NCBI RefSeq assembly: GCF_965139615.1
Contig: NZ_CBCSIQ010000001.1
Span: forward strand, 62,001-126,000
DNA from: Kerstersia similis
GTDB lineage: Bacteria; Pseudomonadota; Gammaproteobacteria; Burkholderiales; Burkholderiaceae_B
Reading direction: 5' to 3'
Length of the DNA stretch: 64,000 bases
The position numbers and the translations under genes were made by a program. Shown in pieces: positions 17,329 to 28,192 of this stretch. Each line of letters opens with the position of its first letter. Within the stretch, counting starts at the first letter, position 1. The notes below the pieces were generated by a model. That model saw nothing but the letters and a program-made list of their open reading frames with translations, searched no databases and was not told the origin of the DNA.

Positions 17329-19200
17329 ATGGATAGCAGGCAGGACGCGGCGGAAGGCGCCGGCGCGGCAGACGAGCCCTTTGATATCAAGGCGTTCCTG
17401 GCGCAATTGCCGGGCTTGCCGGGGGTGTATAGGCACCTGGACGCCAATGGCGAGGTGCTGTATGTCGGCAAGGCCAAAGACCTGAAGAAACGGGTGTCCT
17501 CGTATTTCCAGAAGACGCTGGCCAGCCCCCGCATTGCCTTGATGGTGGCCCAGGTCGCGCGCATCGAAGTCACGGTGACGCGTTCCGAGGCGGAAGCGCT
17601 GATTCTTGAAAACAACCTGATCAAGCAGCTCAAGCCGCGCTACAACATCATCTTTCGCGACGATAAGTCGTATCCCTACATTCAGCTGAGCGCGCATGCG
17701 GCGCCCAGGCTGGCCTACTATCGTGGCTCGACTAGCGGGCCGGGGCGGTTTTTCGGCCCGTACCCCAACGGTGGTGCGGTGCGTGAAACCATGCAGATCA
17801 TCCAGAAGGTCTTCCGTCTGCGAACCTGCGAGGATGCGGTTTACGCCAACCGTTCACGGCCCTGTCTGCTGTATCAGATCCACCGTTGTTCCGGCCCCTG
17901 TACGGAGCAGGTGTCGCTGGAAGCGTATCAGCATGATGTGCAGCGTGCCGCCGCCTTTCTGGATGGCAAGGCGGAAGATTTGCTCAAGGAAATCGAGCAG
18001 CGCATGTTTGCAGCGTCGGAAGCGCTGGACTTTGAAACGGCAGCGGTGCTGCGAGACCAGATGGGAGCATTGGCCAGTATTCTGCATCAACAGACCATGG
18101 AAGATGCAGATGCGGAGGATGCGGACATCATTGCCGTTGCCAGTGCCGGAGGACGGACGTGCGTGAACCTTGCCATGGTGCGGGGCGGGCGTCATTTGGG
18201 CGACAGGGCCGTGTTTCCGGCGCAGACGGCAGGGCAGCAGGAGGTTCAGCTGGGCGAAGTGCTGGCCGCTTTTGCCGCCCAGCATTATCTGGCCCATCCT
18301 TTGCCGCCAGTGCTGGTCTGCTCCCACGCCTGGCCTGATCCTGGCTTGCTGGAGCTGCTGTCGGCACAGGCGGGCCGGAAGTCGCGCATGGTGCTGCGGC
18401 CTCAGGGTATCCGGCGTGCATGGCTGGAACAGGCGCAGCAGAATGCAGGCCTGGCGCTGGCGCGCGCCTTGAGCGAAAGCGGGGCGCGTACGGCGCGGAC
18501 GCTGGCGCTGGCGGAAACGCTGGAGCTGGACACCGACCCTGAGGCGCTGGATGCCTTGCACATTGAATGTTTCGATATCAGCCATACCGCAGGCGAAGCG
18601 ACGCAGGCTTCCTGTGTGGTGTATGCGCATCATGAAATGCAGCCTACGCTGTACCGGCGTTACAACATTGCCGGTATCACGCCGGGCGATGACTACGCGG
18701 CCATGCGGCAAGTGCTTTCACGGCGTTTCGGCAAAGTGGCGGATGGCGATGCGCCGATGCCGGGCCTGGTGTTGATTGATGGTGGACGCGGCCAGGTGGA
18801 AATGGCACGTCAGGTTTTCAGCGAATTGGGGCTGGATATCGGTACCCTGGTCGGTGTTGCGAAAGGCGAAGGCCGCAAGGTCGGCCTGGAAACCCTGGTC
18901 TTCGCGGATGGGCGTGAGCCGCGTGCGCTGGGTCTGGAGTCGGCGGCATTGATGCTGGTGGCGCAGATCCGTGACGAGGCGCACCGCTTTGCGATTACAG
19001 GAATGCGCGCGCGCCGCTCCAAGACGCGCCTGGTGTCGCGCCTGGAGGAGATTGAAGGCGTGGGTGCCCGCCGCCGCCAGCGTTTGTTGGCCCGGTTTGG
19101 CGGATTTTCGGGGGTTGTTCGGGCCAGTGTGAATGATCTGGCCTCGGTTGAGGGGATTTCGCAGGGTTTGGCGCAGCGCATCTATGATGCGTTGCATTGA
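17329..19200 (+). CDS. uvrC: Excinuclease ABC subunit C
   Basis: 623 residues, normal length. It makes both incisions in nucleotide excision repair after damage loading by UvrAB. Domains in order: GIY-YIG nuclease near 30-105 (PGVYRHLDANGEVLYVGKAK), a cysteine-containing linker (CSGPC), the UVR UvrB-binding motif near 215-250 (LDFETAAVLRDQM), an RNase H-like 5' nuclease (HIECFDISHTAGEATQASCVV and LIDGGRGQVEMA), and C-terminal helix-hairpin-helix repeats. The ~15 N-terminal residues before FDIKAFL look non-conserved. pgsA follows after 159 bases, the same order as uvrC-pgsA in enterobacteria. Confidence 0.96.
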   Translation: MDSRQDAAEGAGAADEPFDIKAFLAQLPGLPGVYRHLDANGEVLYVGKAKDLKKRVSSYFQKTLASPRIALMVAQVARIEVTVTRSEAEALILENNLIKQLKPRYNIIFRDDKSYPYIQLSAHAAPRLAYYRGSTSGPGRFFGPYPNGGAVRETMQIIQKVFRLRTCEDAVYANRSRPCLLYQIHRCSGPCTEQVSLEAYQHDVQRAAAFLDGKAEDLLKEIEQRMFAASEALDFETAAVLRDQMGALASILHQQTMEDADAEDADIIAVASAGGRTCVNLAMVRGGRHLGDRAVFPAQTAGQQEVQLGEVLAAFAAQHYLAHPLPPVLVCSHAWPDPGLLELLSAQAGRKSRMVLRPQGIRRAWLEQAQQNAGLALARALSESGARTARTLALAETLELDTDPEALDALHIECFDISHTAGEATQASCVVYAHHEMQPTLYRRYNIAGITPGDDYAAMRQVLSRRFGKVADGDAPMPGLVLIDGGRGQVEMARQVFSELGLDIGTLVGVAKGEGRKVGLETLVFADGREPRALGLESAALMLVAQIRDEAHRFAITGMRARRSKTRLVSRLEEIEGVGARRRQRLLARFGGFSGVVRASVNDLASVEGISQGLAQRIYDALH

Positions 19201-19359
19201 TGCCTTAAGCGTTGCGGCATGCCTGAAGCGCAAGGCGGGTTGGGCGTTTCATCGCAACAGGCGCTAGAATGGCTCGAAGGGGCGCCGGTATGGTCGGCGC
19301 GCCTGACGCCGCAACCTGCTTGGGTTAGCATACGCCGTTGTAAACATCGTTGATTTTCC

Positions 19360-19935
19360 ATGCCGCTGAATCTTCCCATCTTGTTGACCTGGCTGCGTAT
19401 CGTCATGATCCCGCTGGTGGTCGGCATGTTTTATTTGCCTGAATCCTGGCTGTCTGTGCCGGTGCGGGACGTTGTTGCAGCGGCCGCGTTCGTGCTGGCT
19501 GCACTGACCGACTGGTTCGACGGCTGGCTGGCGCGCCGCTGGAAGCAGACTTCCGCGTTTGGCGCTTTTCTCGATCCGGTGGCAGACAAGCTCATGGTCA
19601 GTGCCGTGCTGCTGGTGCTGCTGGATCTGGGACGGGTCGATGTTTTCGTATCGCTGATTATCATTGGCCGTGAGCTGACCATTTCCGCTTTGCGGGAATG
19701 GATGGCGCAAATCGGTGCGGCGGCCAGCGTGGCTGTCCATCGCATCGGAAAATTCAAGACTGCGGCGCAGATGGTGGCGATTCCCTGCTTGTTGCTGGAC
19801 AACGCCATTGCCTGGTTTCCGGCGCGTCAGATTGGCGGCGTGCTGATCATTGTGGCCGCCATTCTGACCTTGTGGTCAATGCTGTTCTATATGAAGCGGG
19901 CCTGGCCCATCATCAGCGAGCGTTCGTCCTCCTGA
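19360..19935 (+). CDS. pgsA: CDP-diacylglycerol--glycerol-3-phosphate 3-phosphatidyltransferase
   Basis: 191 residues with several membrane helices. It makes phosphatidylglycerol phosphate, the committed step to phosphatidylglycerol and cardiolipin. The CDP-alcohol phosphotransferase signature is complete: Asp51, Asp54, Gly55, Ala58, Arg59, followed by G-x3-D-x3-D (AFGAFLDPVADK). It follows uvrC. Its last 23 bases overlap the 3' end of the convergent MFS gene. The tRNA genes found downstream of pgsA in E. coli are absent here. Confidence 0.95.
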   Translation: MPLNLPILLTWLRIVMIPLVVGMFYLPESWLSVPVRDVVAAAAFVLAALTDWFDGWLARRWKQTSAFGAFLDPVADKLMVSAVLLVLLDLGRVDVFVSLIIIGRELTISALREWMAQIGAAASVAVHRIGKFKTAAQMVAIPCLLLDNAIAWFPARQIGGVLIIVAAILTLWSMLFYMKRAWPIISERSSS

Positions 19936-21523
19936 GTTCAATCGGGCGGGGGCATGTGCGGCTTGCGCGACCTGGCGCGAAGATCAGAAAGCTGCACAGG
20001 CCCAGCGCAAAAGCACTGAGTGCGCCATACAGCATGACCCAGTCGAACCCTGCGATCAGGGCTTGATTGAATATCGTGTGCCAGGATGCGTCAGTACTGG
20101 CGGCCGCCAGTTGGTTCACGCCGGGCAGGCTGCCTGCCTGCTGGCTGATGCCAAGATCTCCGGCGGCGATTTTTTCGGCGATCAGGCGTAGCGTGGCGGG
20201 TTCCGTGGCGGCCGCGCCCAGGCCTGTCGGGCGACGCAGCGCAGCCATGATGCCTTCCACCAGCAGAAACCCCATTACTGCAATATTGAAGGCCAGAGAA
20301 ATCATCCGGGCGCTGGTATCGGCGCCAGAAGCCATGCCGGCGCGTTCAGCTGGCAAGGCGGCGGTGATGGTGTTGGTGGCCGTGGTATTGACCAGGCCCA
20401 GCCCGATGCCGGCCAGTATGCAGCCCGGCAGGATCAGCCAGCCTGTTTGTGGGGAGTGATTGCTGCCCAGCATGATGAGAAAGCCCAGGCCAATGGTGGC
20501 CAGCCCCAGCGGAATGATGTAGCCGGGGTGGTAGCGCACGGCCAGGCGTTCCGCGACCGGAGGAACAAAAAGCGTGGGCAGCGTGTAGGCCAGCAGGGCT
20601 AGGCCGGTATGGATGGCGTCATAGCCCAGGCCAATATGGAAATAGATGGGCAGGTAGATGATGAAGGGCCAGAAGCTGAAATTCTGCCCCATGGAGCCCA
20701 GCAGTGCGCCGGAAAACCTGCGCACGTGAAAGACCTGGAAGTCCAACATGGGGCGTGGGCTGCGCTGTTCAGCGATGATGAAACCCGTCAATCCCAGGGC
20801 GGACAGTCCGATGATGCCCAGCGCCTGCGGGCTGCTGAAACCCAGTACCGGCCCTTGCGTGACATACAGCACCAGGCAGAATACGGTGAGCGATAGCGTC
20901 AGAATACCGGCAATGTCCAGCCGGGTCGCCTGTGGGTCGCGGGATTCCTGCACGCCTGCCTGGTTGAGTGCCAGAGCCAACACTGCCAGCACCGCATGGA
21001 TCAGGAACACCCACTCCCAGCTGGCTAGCGCCAGAATCAGCACGCCGACGATAGGGCCGAAGCCCAGTCCTGCGCCAAAGACAATGCCCCAGCAGGCGAA
21101 GGCCGAACTGCGCTCGCTGCTGTCTCGAAATTGGTTGGACAGAATGGCGATCTGGCAGATCAGCATCATTGCGCCGCTCAGGCCCTGCAGAAAACGCGCG
21201 GCGATCAGGACGGAGGCGCTGCTGGTCAGTCCGCAGAGCAGCGAGGTCGCGCCGAAGGCAACGATACCGATGGTAAATATCCGTTTTCGGCCATAGCGGT
21301 CGGCCAGGGTGCCCACGGCCATCAAGATGGTGGTCGTGGCGATGGTATAGGCGGCCATGACCCATTGCAGTTGCCGGAAGCTGGCGTGCATGGCTTGCTC
21401 GATGGTGGAGAGAATGGGCGGAACACTGGAAATTTCCAGGCCCAGCATCAGAGAGGAAAGACAGACTGCTGCCAGCGCATAGCGGCGCTGGCGCTGTGAA
21501 GAGGGGGAGAATGTTGAAGGCAT
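19913..21523 (-). CDS. MFS exporter, DHA2 (14-helix) type
   Basis: 536 residues from ATG 21523; a longer frame reaches 21613 but the extra proline-rich residues look non-coding. The N-terminal helices carry LEISSVPPILSTIEQ and WVMAAYTIATTTILMAVGTLADRYGRKR, the DHA2 motif A variant. Fourteen hydrophobic segments are expected, with a longer periplasmic loop near the C-terminus. It is a proton-coupled exporter in the inner membrane with unknown substrate. A LysR regulator is divergent 140 bases away and probably controls it. The last codons overlap pgsA on the opposite strand. Confidence 0.9.
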   Translation of the reverse strand: MPSTFSPSSQRQRRYALAAVCLSSLMLGLEISSVPPILSTIEQAMHASFRQLQWVMAAYTIATTTILMAVGTLADRYGRKRIFTIGIVAFGATSLLCGLTSSASVLIAARFLQGLSGAMMLICQIAILSNQFRDSSERSSAFACWGIVFGAGLGFGPIVGVLILALASWEWVFLIHAVLAVLALALNQAGVQESRDPQATRLDIAGILTLSLTVFCLVLYVTQGPVLGFSSPQALGIIGLSALGLTGFIIAEQRSPRPMLDFQVFHVRRFSGALLGSMGQNFSFWPFIIYLPIYFHIGLGYDAIHTGLALLAYTLPTLFVPPVAERLAVRYHPGYIIPLGLATIGLGFLIMLGSNHSPQTGWLILPGCILAGIGLGLVNTTATNTITAALPAERAGMASGADTSARMISLAFNIAVMGFLLVEGIMAALRRPTGLGAAATEPATLRLIAEKIAAGDLGISQQAGSLPGVNQLAAASTDASWHTIFNQALIAGFDWVMLYGALSAFALGLCSFLIFAPGRASRTCPRPIELRRTNAR

Positions 21524-21620
21524 GACGGCTTCCGGGGGAGTGAAACGCCTGTCCGGACGAAGAGGAGCAGGCGGGAATCTTGAGCTGGGGATAGTAGGAA
21601 GCAGACATACCATTTGGCAA

Positions 21621-21640
21621 TGATATGATTGGGTATATCA
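21621..21640. promoter_or_regulatory. Candidate LysR operator in the MFS/lysR gap
   Basis: TGATAT-N8-ATATCA is a perfect inverted repeat that fits the T-N11-A logic of LysR boxes. It lies 24 bases before the lysR start and 98 bases from the MFS start, the usual place for autoregulation plus activation of a divergent target. Confidence 0.5.
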
Positions 21641-21663
21641 GAGACAACAATTTTGGATGATTG

Positions 21664-22518
21664 ATGGGTAAACCCAGCCTGGATGTGGAATCGGTGCAGG
21701 CCTTTGTCAGCATTGCGGATTTCCAGAGTTTCACGCGGGCCGCGGAGGCCTTGGGCAGCACACAGGGGGCGATCAGCGTACGTCTCAAGCGCCTGGAAGA
21801 GCGCCTGGGTTACAAGCTGATCGAACGCACGCCCAGGCTGGTGCGCCTGTCGGCGCAGGGGCTGGTATTTCTCAATCCGGCACGGGATTTCCTGGCGGCG
21901 CACGATCGCGCGCTGCTGGCGTTATCCTGCGATTGCCGGCGGTTTAGACTGGGTATTGCCGAGCATGTGGCAGGGCCGGAAATTCCTTTGCTGCTGTCGC
22001 GCCTGAATGAGCGCGATCCAGCGCTGACCATCGAAGTGCGCATGGAAAGTGCGCGCAGTCTGCTGGATGCCTTCGACGCGGGCAATCTGGATGCCGTGAT
22101 CGTGCGCGAAGAAGATGACCGGCGCGATGGTGAGGATCTGGGGCCGGAACACTTTGGCTGGTATGCGGCGCCTGCCTTTCACCAGCAGCCCGGCAAGGCC
22201 TTGCGCCTGGCGGCCTTGGCGCCTTGCTGCGGGGTCAGGGATATTGCCGTGCGCGCCCTGGCGGGCGCGGACATTGAATGGAATGAAGTGTTCGTGGGCG
22301 GCGGCCATGCCGCCGTCATGGCTGCCGTTTCAGCCGGGTTGGCCGTGGCTGCTTTTGCCTGCCGGCTGGCGCCGCCGGATACTGTGGAGGTCGGACAAAA
22401 ACTGGGGCTGCCCGCGCTACCGGCCTCGCGCATCATGCTGCATTCCACTTTGACCGATCAGCGCTCACGGGCAGCCTTGCGTACCTTGGCGGCGGCATTC
22501 CGTGAGCATCGGGCATGA
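21664..22518 (+). CDS. LysR-family transcriptional regulator
   Basis: 284 residues from ATG 21664. The N-terminal winged helix-turn-helix reads LDVESVQAFVSIADFQSFTRAAEALGSTQGAISVRLKRLEERLG, close to the family consensus. The C-terminal two-lobe periplasmic-binding-like domain starts near residue 92 (FRLGIAEHVAGPEIPLLLSRL). The effector is unknown. It is divergent from the DHA2 exporter, so export of its inducer is the likely target function. Between its stop and queF (about 110 bases) I see only GC-rich sequence. Confidence 0.93.
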   Translation: MGKPSLDVESVQAFVSIADFQSFTRAAEALGSTQGAISVRLKRLEERLGYKLIERTPRLVRLSAQGLVFLNPARDFLAAHDRALLALSCDCRRFRLGIAEHVAGPEIPLLLSRLNERDPALTIEVRMESARSLLDAFDAGNLDAVIVREEDDRRDGEDLGPEHFGWYAAPAFHQQPGKALRLAALAPCCGVRDIAVRALAGADIEWNEVFVGGGHAAVMAAVSAGLAVAAFACRLAPPDTVEVGQKLGLPALPASRIMLHSTLTDQRSRAALRTLAAAFREHRA

Positions 22519-22626
22519 TTCTGCTGATGCCTGGCCACGCTGCACCGTAAGGGGCAGACGATGGATGGTGTCTGCCCGTGCGCGACGCCGGTGGCTGCCG
22601 TGGCCGCCTGGCGTCGTTTTGCCGCG

Positions 22627-23466
22627 CTATTGACGCGGAGTGCGCACCGCGCCGGGAGCGGCCATGCCAGGCGTGGCACGCCAGGGGTTGATGTCCAGGC
22701 CGCCGCGCCGGGTGTAGCAGGCATGGACACGTAGCGCGATGGGGGCGCAGCGAACCATCAAATCACGGAATATCTGCTCCGCGCATTGTTCGTGGAAACC
22801 GGTGTGCGTACGAAAAGAGACGATGTAACGCAACAGCGCGGCATGGTCGATGGCGCGGCCTCGATAGTGGATCTGTACGCTGCCCCAGTCCGGCTGGCCG
22901 GTGACCGGGCAATTGGAGCGCAGCAGGCGTGACACCAGCGTCTCCTCTACCATGCCGGTGCTGTCTGCGCAGGCCAGCAACTCGGGGGCGGGCGAGTAAT
23001 GCTCGATGTCGATATCCAGCTCGTCGATGCAATGCCCGGTCAGTTCAGCCAAGTCAGGCGTGGCCATGGCTGCCGCATCCAGTTGCAGTTCAACGCCCAC
23101 ACGCGCTTGCGCCACGCGGGACAGATCCTCGACCAATTGCGCGCGCAAGGCTTCCGCACTGGCATGCCGGGTCTGGTTGTGGCTGTTCAGGTAAAGCTTG
23201 AATGACTTGGATTCGATCAGGTTGGGGCTATCGGCAGGCAAGCTGAAGGTCGCGGTGGCGACTAGCGGTTTGCCGCGGCTGTTCAGCCAGGATAGCTCGT
23301 AGGCGCGCCAGATATCGGCGCCCTGGAAGGGAAGTGGATCGGTATAGCCCAATGCCTGGCGCGCGGGTTCCCTGGGGATGGCTTGCAGGACGCTGGGATC
23401 ATAGTGATCGGGGTAGCTGACGGTCTGGCCCAGCAGTGTGGCGGCAGGCAGGGAAGTGTGGCTCAT
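22627..23466 (-). CDS. queF: 7-cyano-7-deazaguanine (preQ0) reductase, long QueF form
   Basis: 279 residues from ATG 23466, which matches the N-terminus of the bimodular E. coli-type QueF. It reduces the nitrile of preQ0 to preQ1 with NADPH in queuosine tRNA biosynthesis. The catalytic half has Cys186 in RSNCPVTGQPDW with Asp193 just after it, and the QueF motif is in the N-terminal half (ESKSFKLYLNSHN). It is cytoplasmic, a tunnelling-fold enzyme. The gene is divergent from aceA with 286 bases between, so the motif array at 23508-23570 could in principle act on either gene. Confidence 0.94.
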   Translation of the reverse strand: MSHTSLPAATLLGQTVSYPDHYDPSVLQAIPREPARQALGYTDPLPFQGADIWRAYELSWLNSRGKPLVATATFSLPADSPNLIESKSFKLYLNSHNQTRHASAEALRAQLVEDLSRVAQARVGVELQLDAAAMATPDLAELTGHCIDELDIDIEHYSPAPELLACADSTGMVEETLVSRLLRSNCPVTGQPDWGSVQIHYRGRAIDHAALLRYIVSFRTHTGFHEQCAEQIFRDLMVRCAPIALRVHACYTRRGGLDINPWRATPGMAAPGAVRTPRQ

Positions 23467-23507
23467 GGCGGTGTCGCAGGCAAAGAAAAAGATGCCCATA
23501 TTTTATA

Positions 23508-23570
23508 TGGTGAAAAGGCCTGCTTATCTGGTGAAAAATGTTTGTTGCGCCGCGAAAAATCATTTTTCAC
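23508..23570. promoter_or_regulatory. Array of GTGAAAA motifs upstream of aceA
   Basis: TGGTGAAAA occurs at 23508-23516 and 23529-23537, spaced 21 bases (two helical turns). GTGAAAAATG (23531-23540) is mirrored exactly by CATTTTTCAC (23561-23570), a 10-bp inverted repeat with a 20-base spacer. The array is about 180 bases before the aceA start and 42 bases before queF. It looks like a multi-site operator; the protein is unknown. Confidence 0.45.
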
Positions 23571-23752
23571 ATCTCGGATGTATCATTTCATAGTGTGGTT
23601 GTTTTTTTGTATCTTATTGAATTTAAAGTAAAAATAAATTTATCTTGTGCAGGAGTCAGAGCAATGTTGCGGCGCATATAAAACTTAGAATTTCTCCCAA
23701 CAGTTTCAATTTTTCCATCGTCAATCCAAAGAAGCTGCTGAGGAGGCAAACC

Positions 23753-25057
<1,305 letters not shown>

Positions 25058-25370
25058 TCGTGGCGGATGGCGGTTGGTCTGGCGGGAGTCGTCCCGCCAG
25101 CCAGCCGGCAGTAATCAGGTAGTCGCTTCCCTCCGCTTTCCGATGGCGGCGGAGGGAAGGCATCCGGCGGCGCGGCGCAGGCCGCACCTGCTGTCTCGGG
25201 CGGGTTGCCGGATGCACGTGTTGGGCCGCTGCGGCTTCGGGCGGTAGCCATCGGGTATGGAGGAGGCGGAACGCTGCGTGGGGCAGGGTTCCGGGAGACA
25301 GCCGCACCTGGAAGTGCGGCGTTGACAGTCTGCCATGATGCTTGCGTGTCATAGGCAGTCAGCCAAAGAA

Positions 25371-25402
25371 AAATCCCGGCGGAGTGGTGTCCGCCGGGAT
25401 TT
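25371..25402. terminator. Bidirectional terminator between aceA and maeB
   Basis: AAATCCCGGCGGA pairs with TCCGCCGGGATTT across a 6-base loop. The forward side ends in TTTTTT and the reverse side in TTTTTC, so it can stop transcription from both convergent genes. Confidence 0.88.
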
Positions 25403-25431
25403 TTTGTCGTGCGTTACCGAACGCACTGTCG

Positions 25432-25456
25432 GCCAGCCCCGCATGGCGGGGCTGGC
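25432..25456 (-). other. Perfect 11-bp hairpin two bases past the maeB stop
   Basis: GCCAGCCCCGC / GCGGGGCTGGC with a 3-base loop. No T-tract follows on the maeB strand. It may stabilise the mRNA 3' end or act with Rho; true termination is probably at the later hairpin. Confidence 0.6.
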
Positions 25457-25458
25457 GA

Positions 25459-27747
<2,289 letters not shown>

Positions 27748-28192
27748 GGACTTTCTGAAAGACAAGTGAGAAAGTAGGGCCGCGAGTACAGCGTTTGCTC
27801 CGGCAAGAAACAAAAGATACCCGAAAACGCCGAGCTGCGGGCGAGTGTCATGTGTTGCATTGCATTAACGGTTTTTGCAGCGCAGGGCGGCAAGACCTAA
27901 TTTGGACTTATCGAACGGCATCTGTTTGGCATGTCGCGGCTAAGTCTTAGCTACTGCCGCCATCGCGCCGCACAAAATTATTTTCCGCCGGCGCACTTGG
28001 ACTGGAATGGCGCCGAAAAAGGGTTTGGAAGGGGCCTCAAATGGTATGAAAGCGCTATACTGGACTGCAATACGGCTATTGAGGCTCGTTCACGTCGCCT
28101 TCTGCCCCGCTATCCGCTAACCGGTTTGGCCGTGTCGCGGAAGGTTTTCCTGCATCGTCAAGGGTGAAACGCCCGGAAAGGTGAAGCGTTAC
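27748..28192. other. Divergent promoter region between maeB and sucA
   Basis: 445 bases without a supported gene. A 13-base palindrome GCTAAG-T-CTTAGC lies at 27939-27951, and a good -10-like TATACT at 28056-28061 points toward sucA but has no convincing -35. The long leader before sucA could be a regulatory untranslated region. Confidence 0.5.
27939..27951. promoter_or_regulatory. Candidate operator palindrome upstream of the odh operon
   Basis: Perfect dyad GCTAAG-T-CTTAGC in the middle of the maeB/sucA gap. It is short, so chance occurrence is possible; no known regulator motif is recognised. Confidence 0.25.

Larger units (their letters stand above)
25058..25458. other. Intergenic region between convergent aceA and maeB
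   Basis: About 400 bases with no gene I can support. It contains a hairpin just after aceA (GCGGGA / TCCCGC around 25082-25096), the terminator at 25371-25402 and a strong hairpin two bases from the maeB stop. The 25110-25350 stretch is GC-rich and featureless to me. Confidence 0.6.

Noticed and set aside
19936..20000. tRNA genes downstream of uvrC-pgsA, as in E. coli
   Set aside because: The space is coding for the convergent MFS gene and no cloverleaf is visible.
22588..22627. Possible dispersed repeat with 49339-49378 (shared CGTGGCCGCC core)
   Set aside because: Only about 28 of 40 positions agree and both are GC-rich intergenic stretches; chance similarity is likely.
28033..28061. A sigma-70 promoter for sucA with TATACT as -10
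   Set aside because: No acceptable -35 exists at 16-18 bases, so I mention the hexamer only within the intergenic entry.
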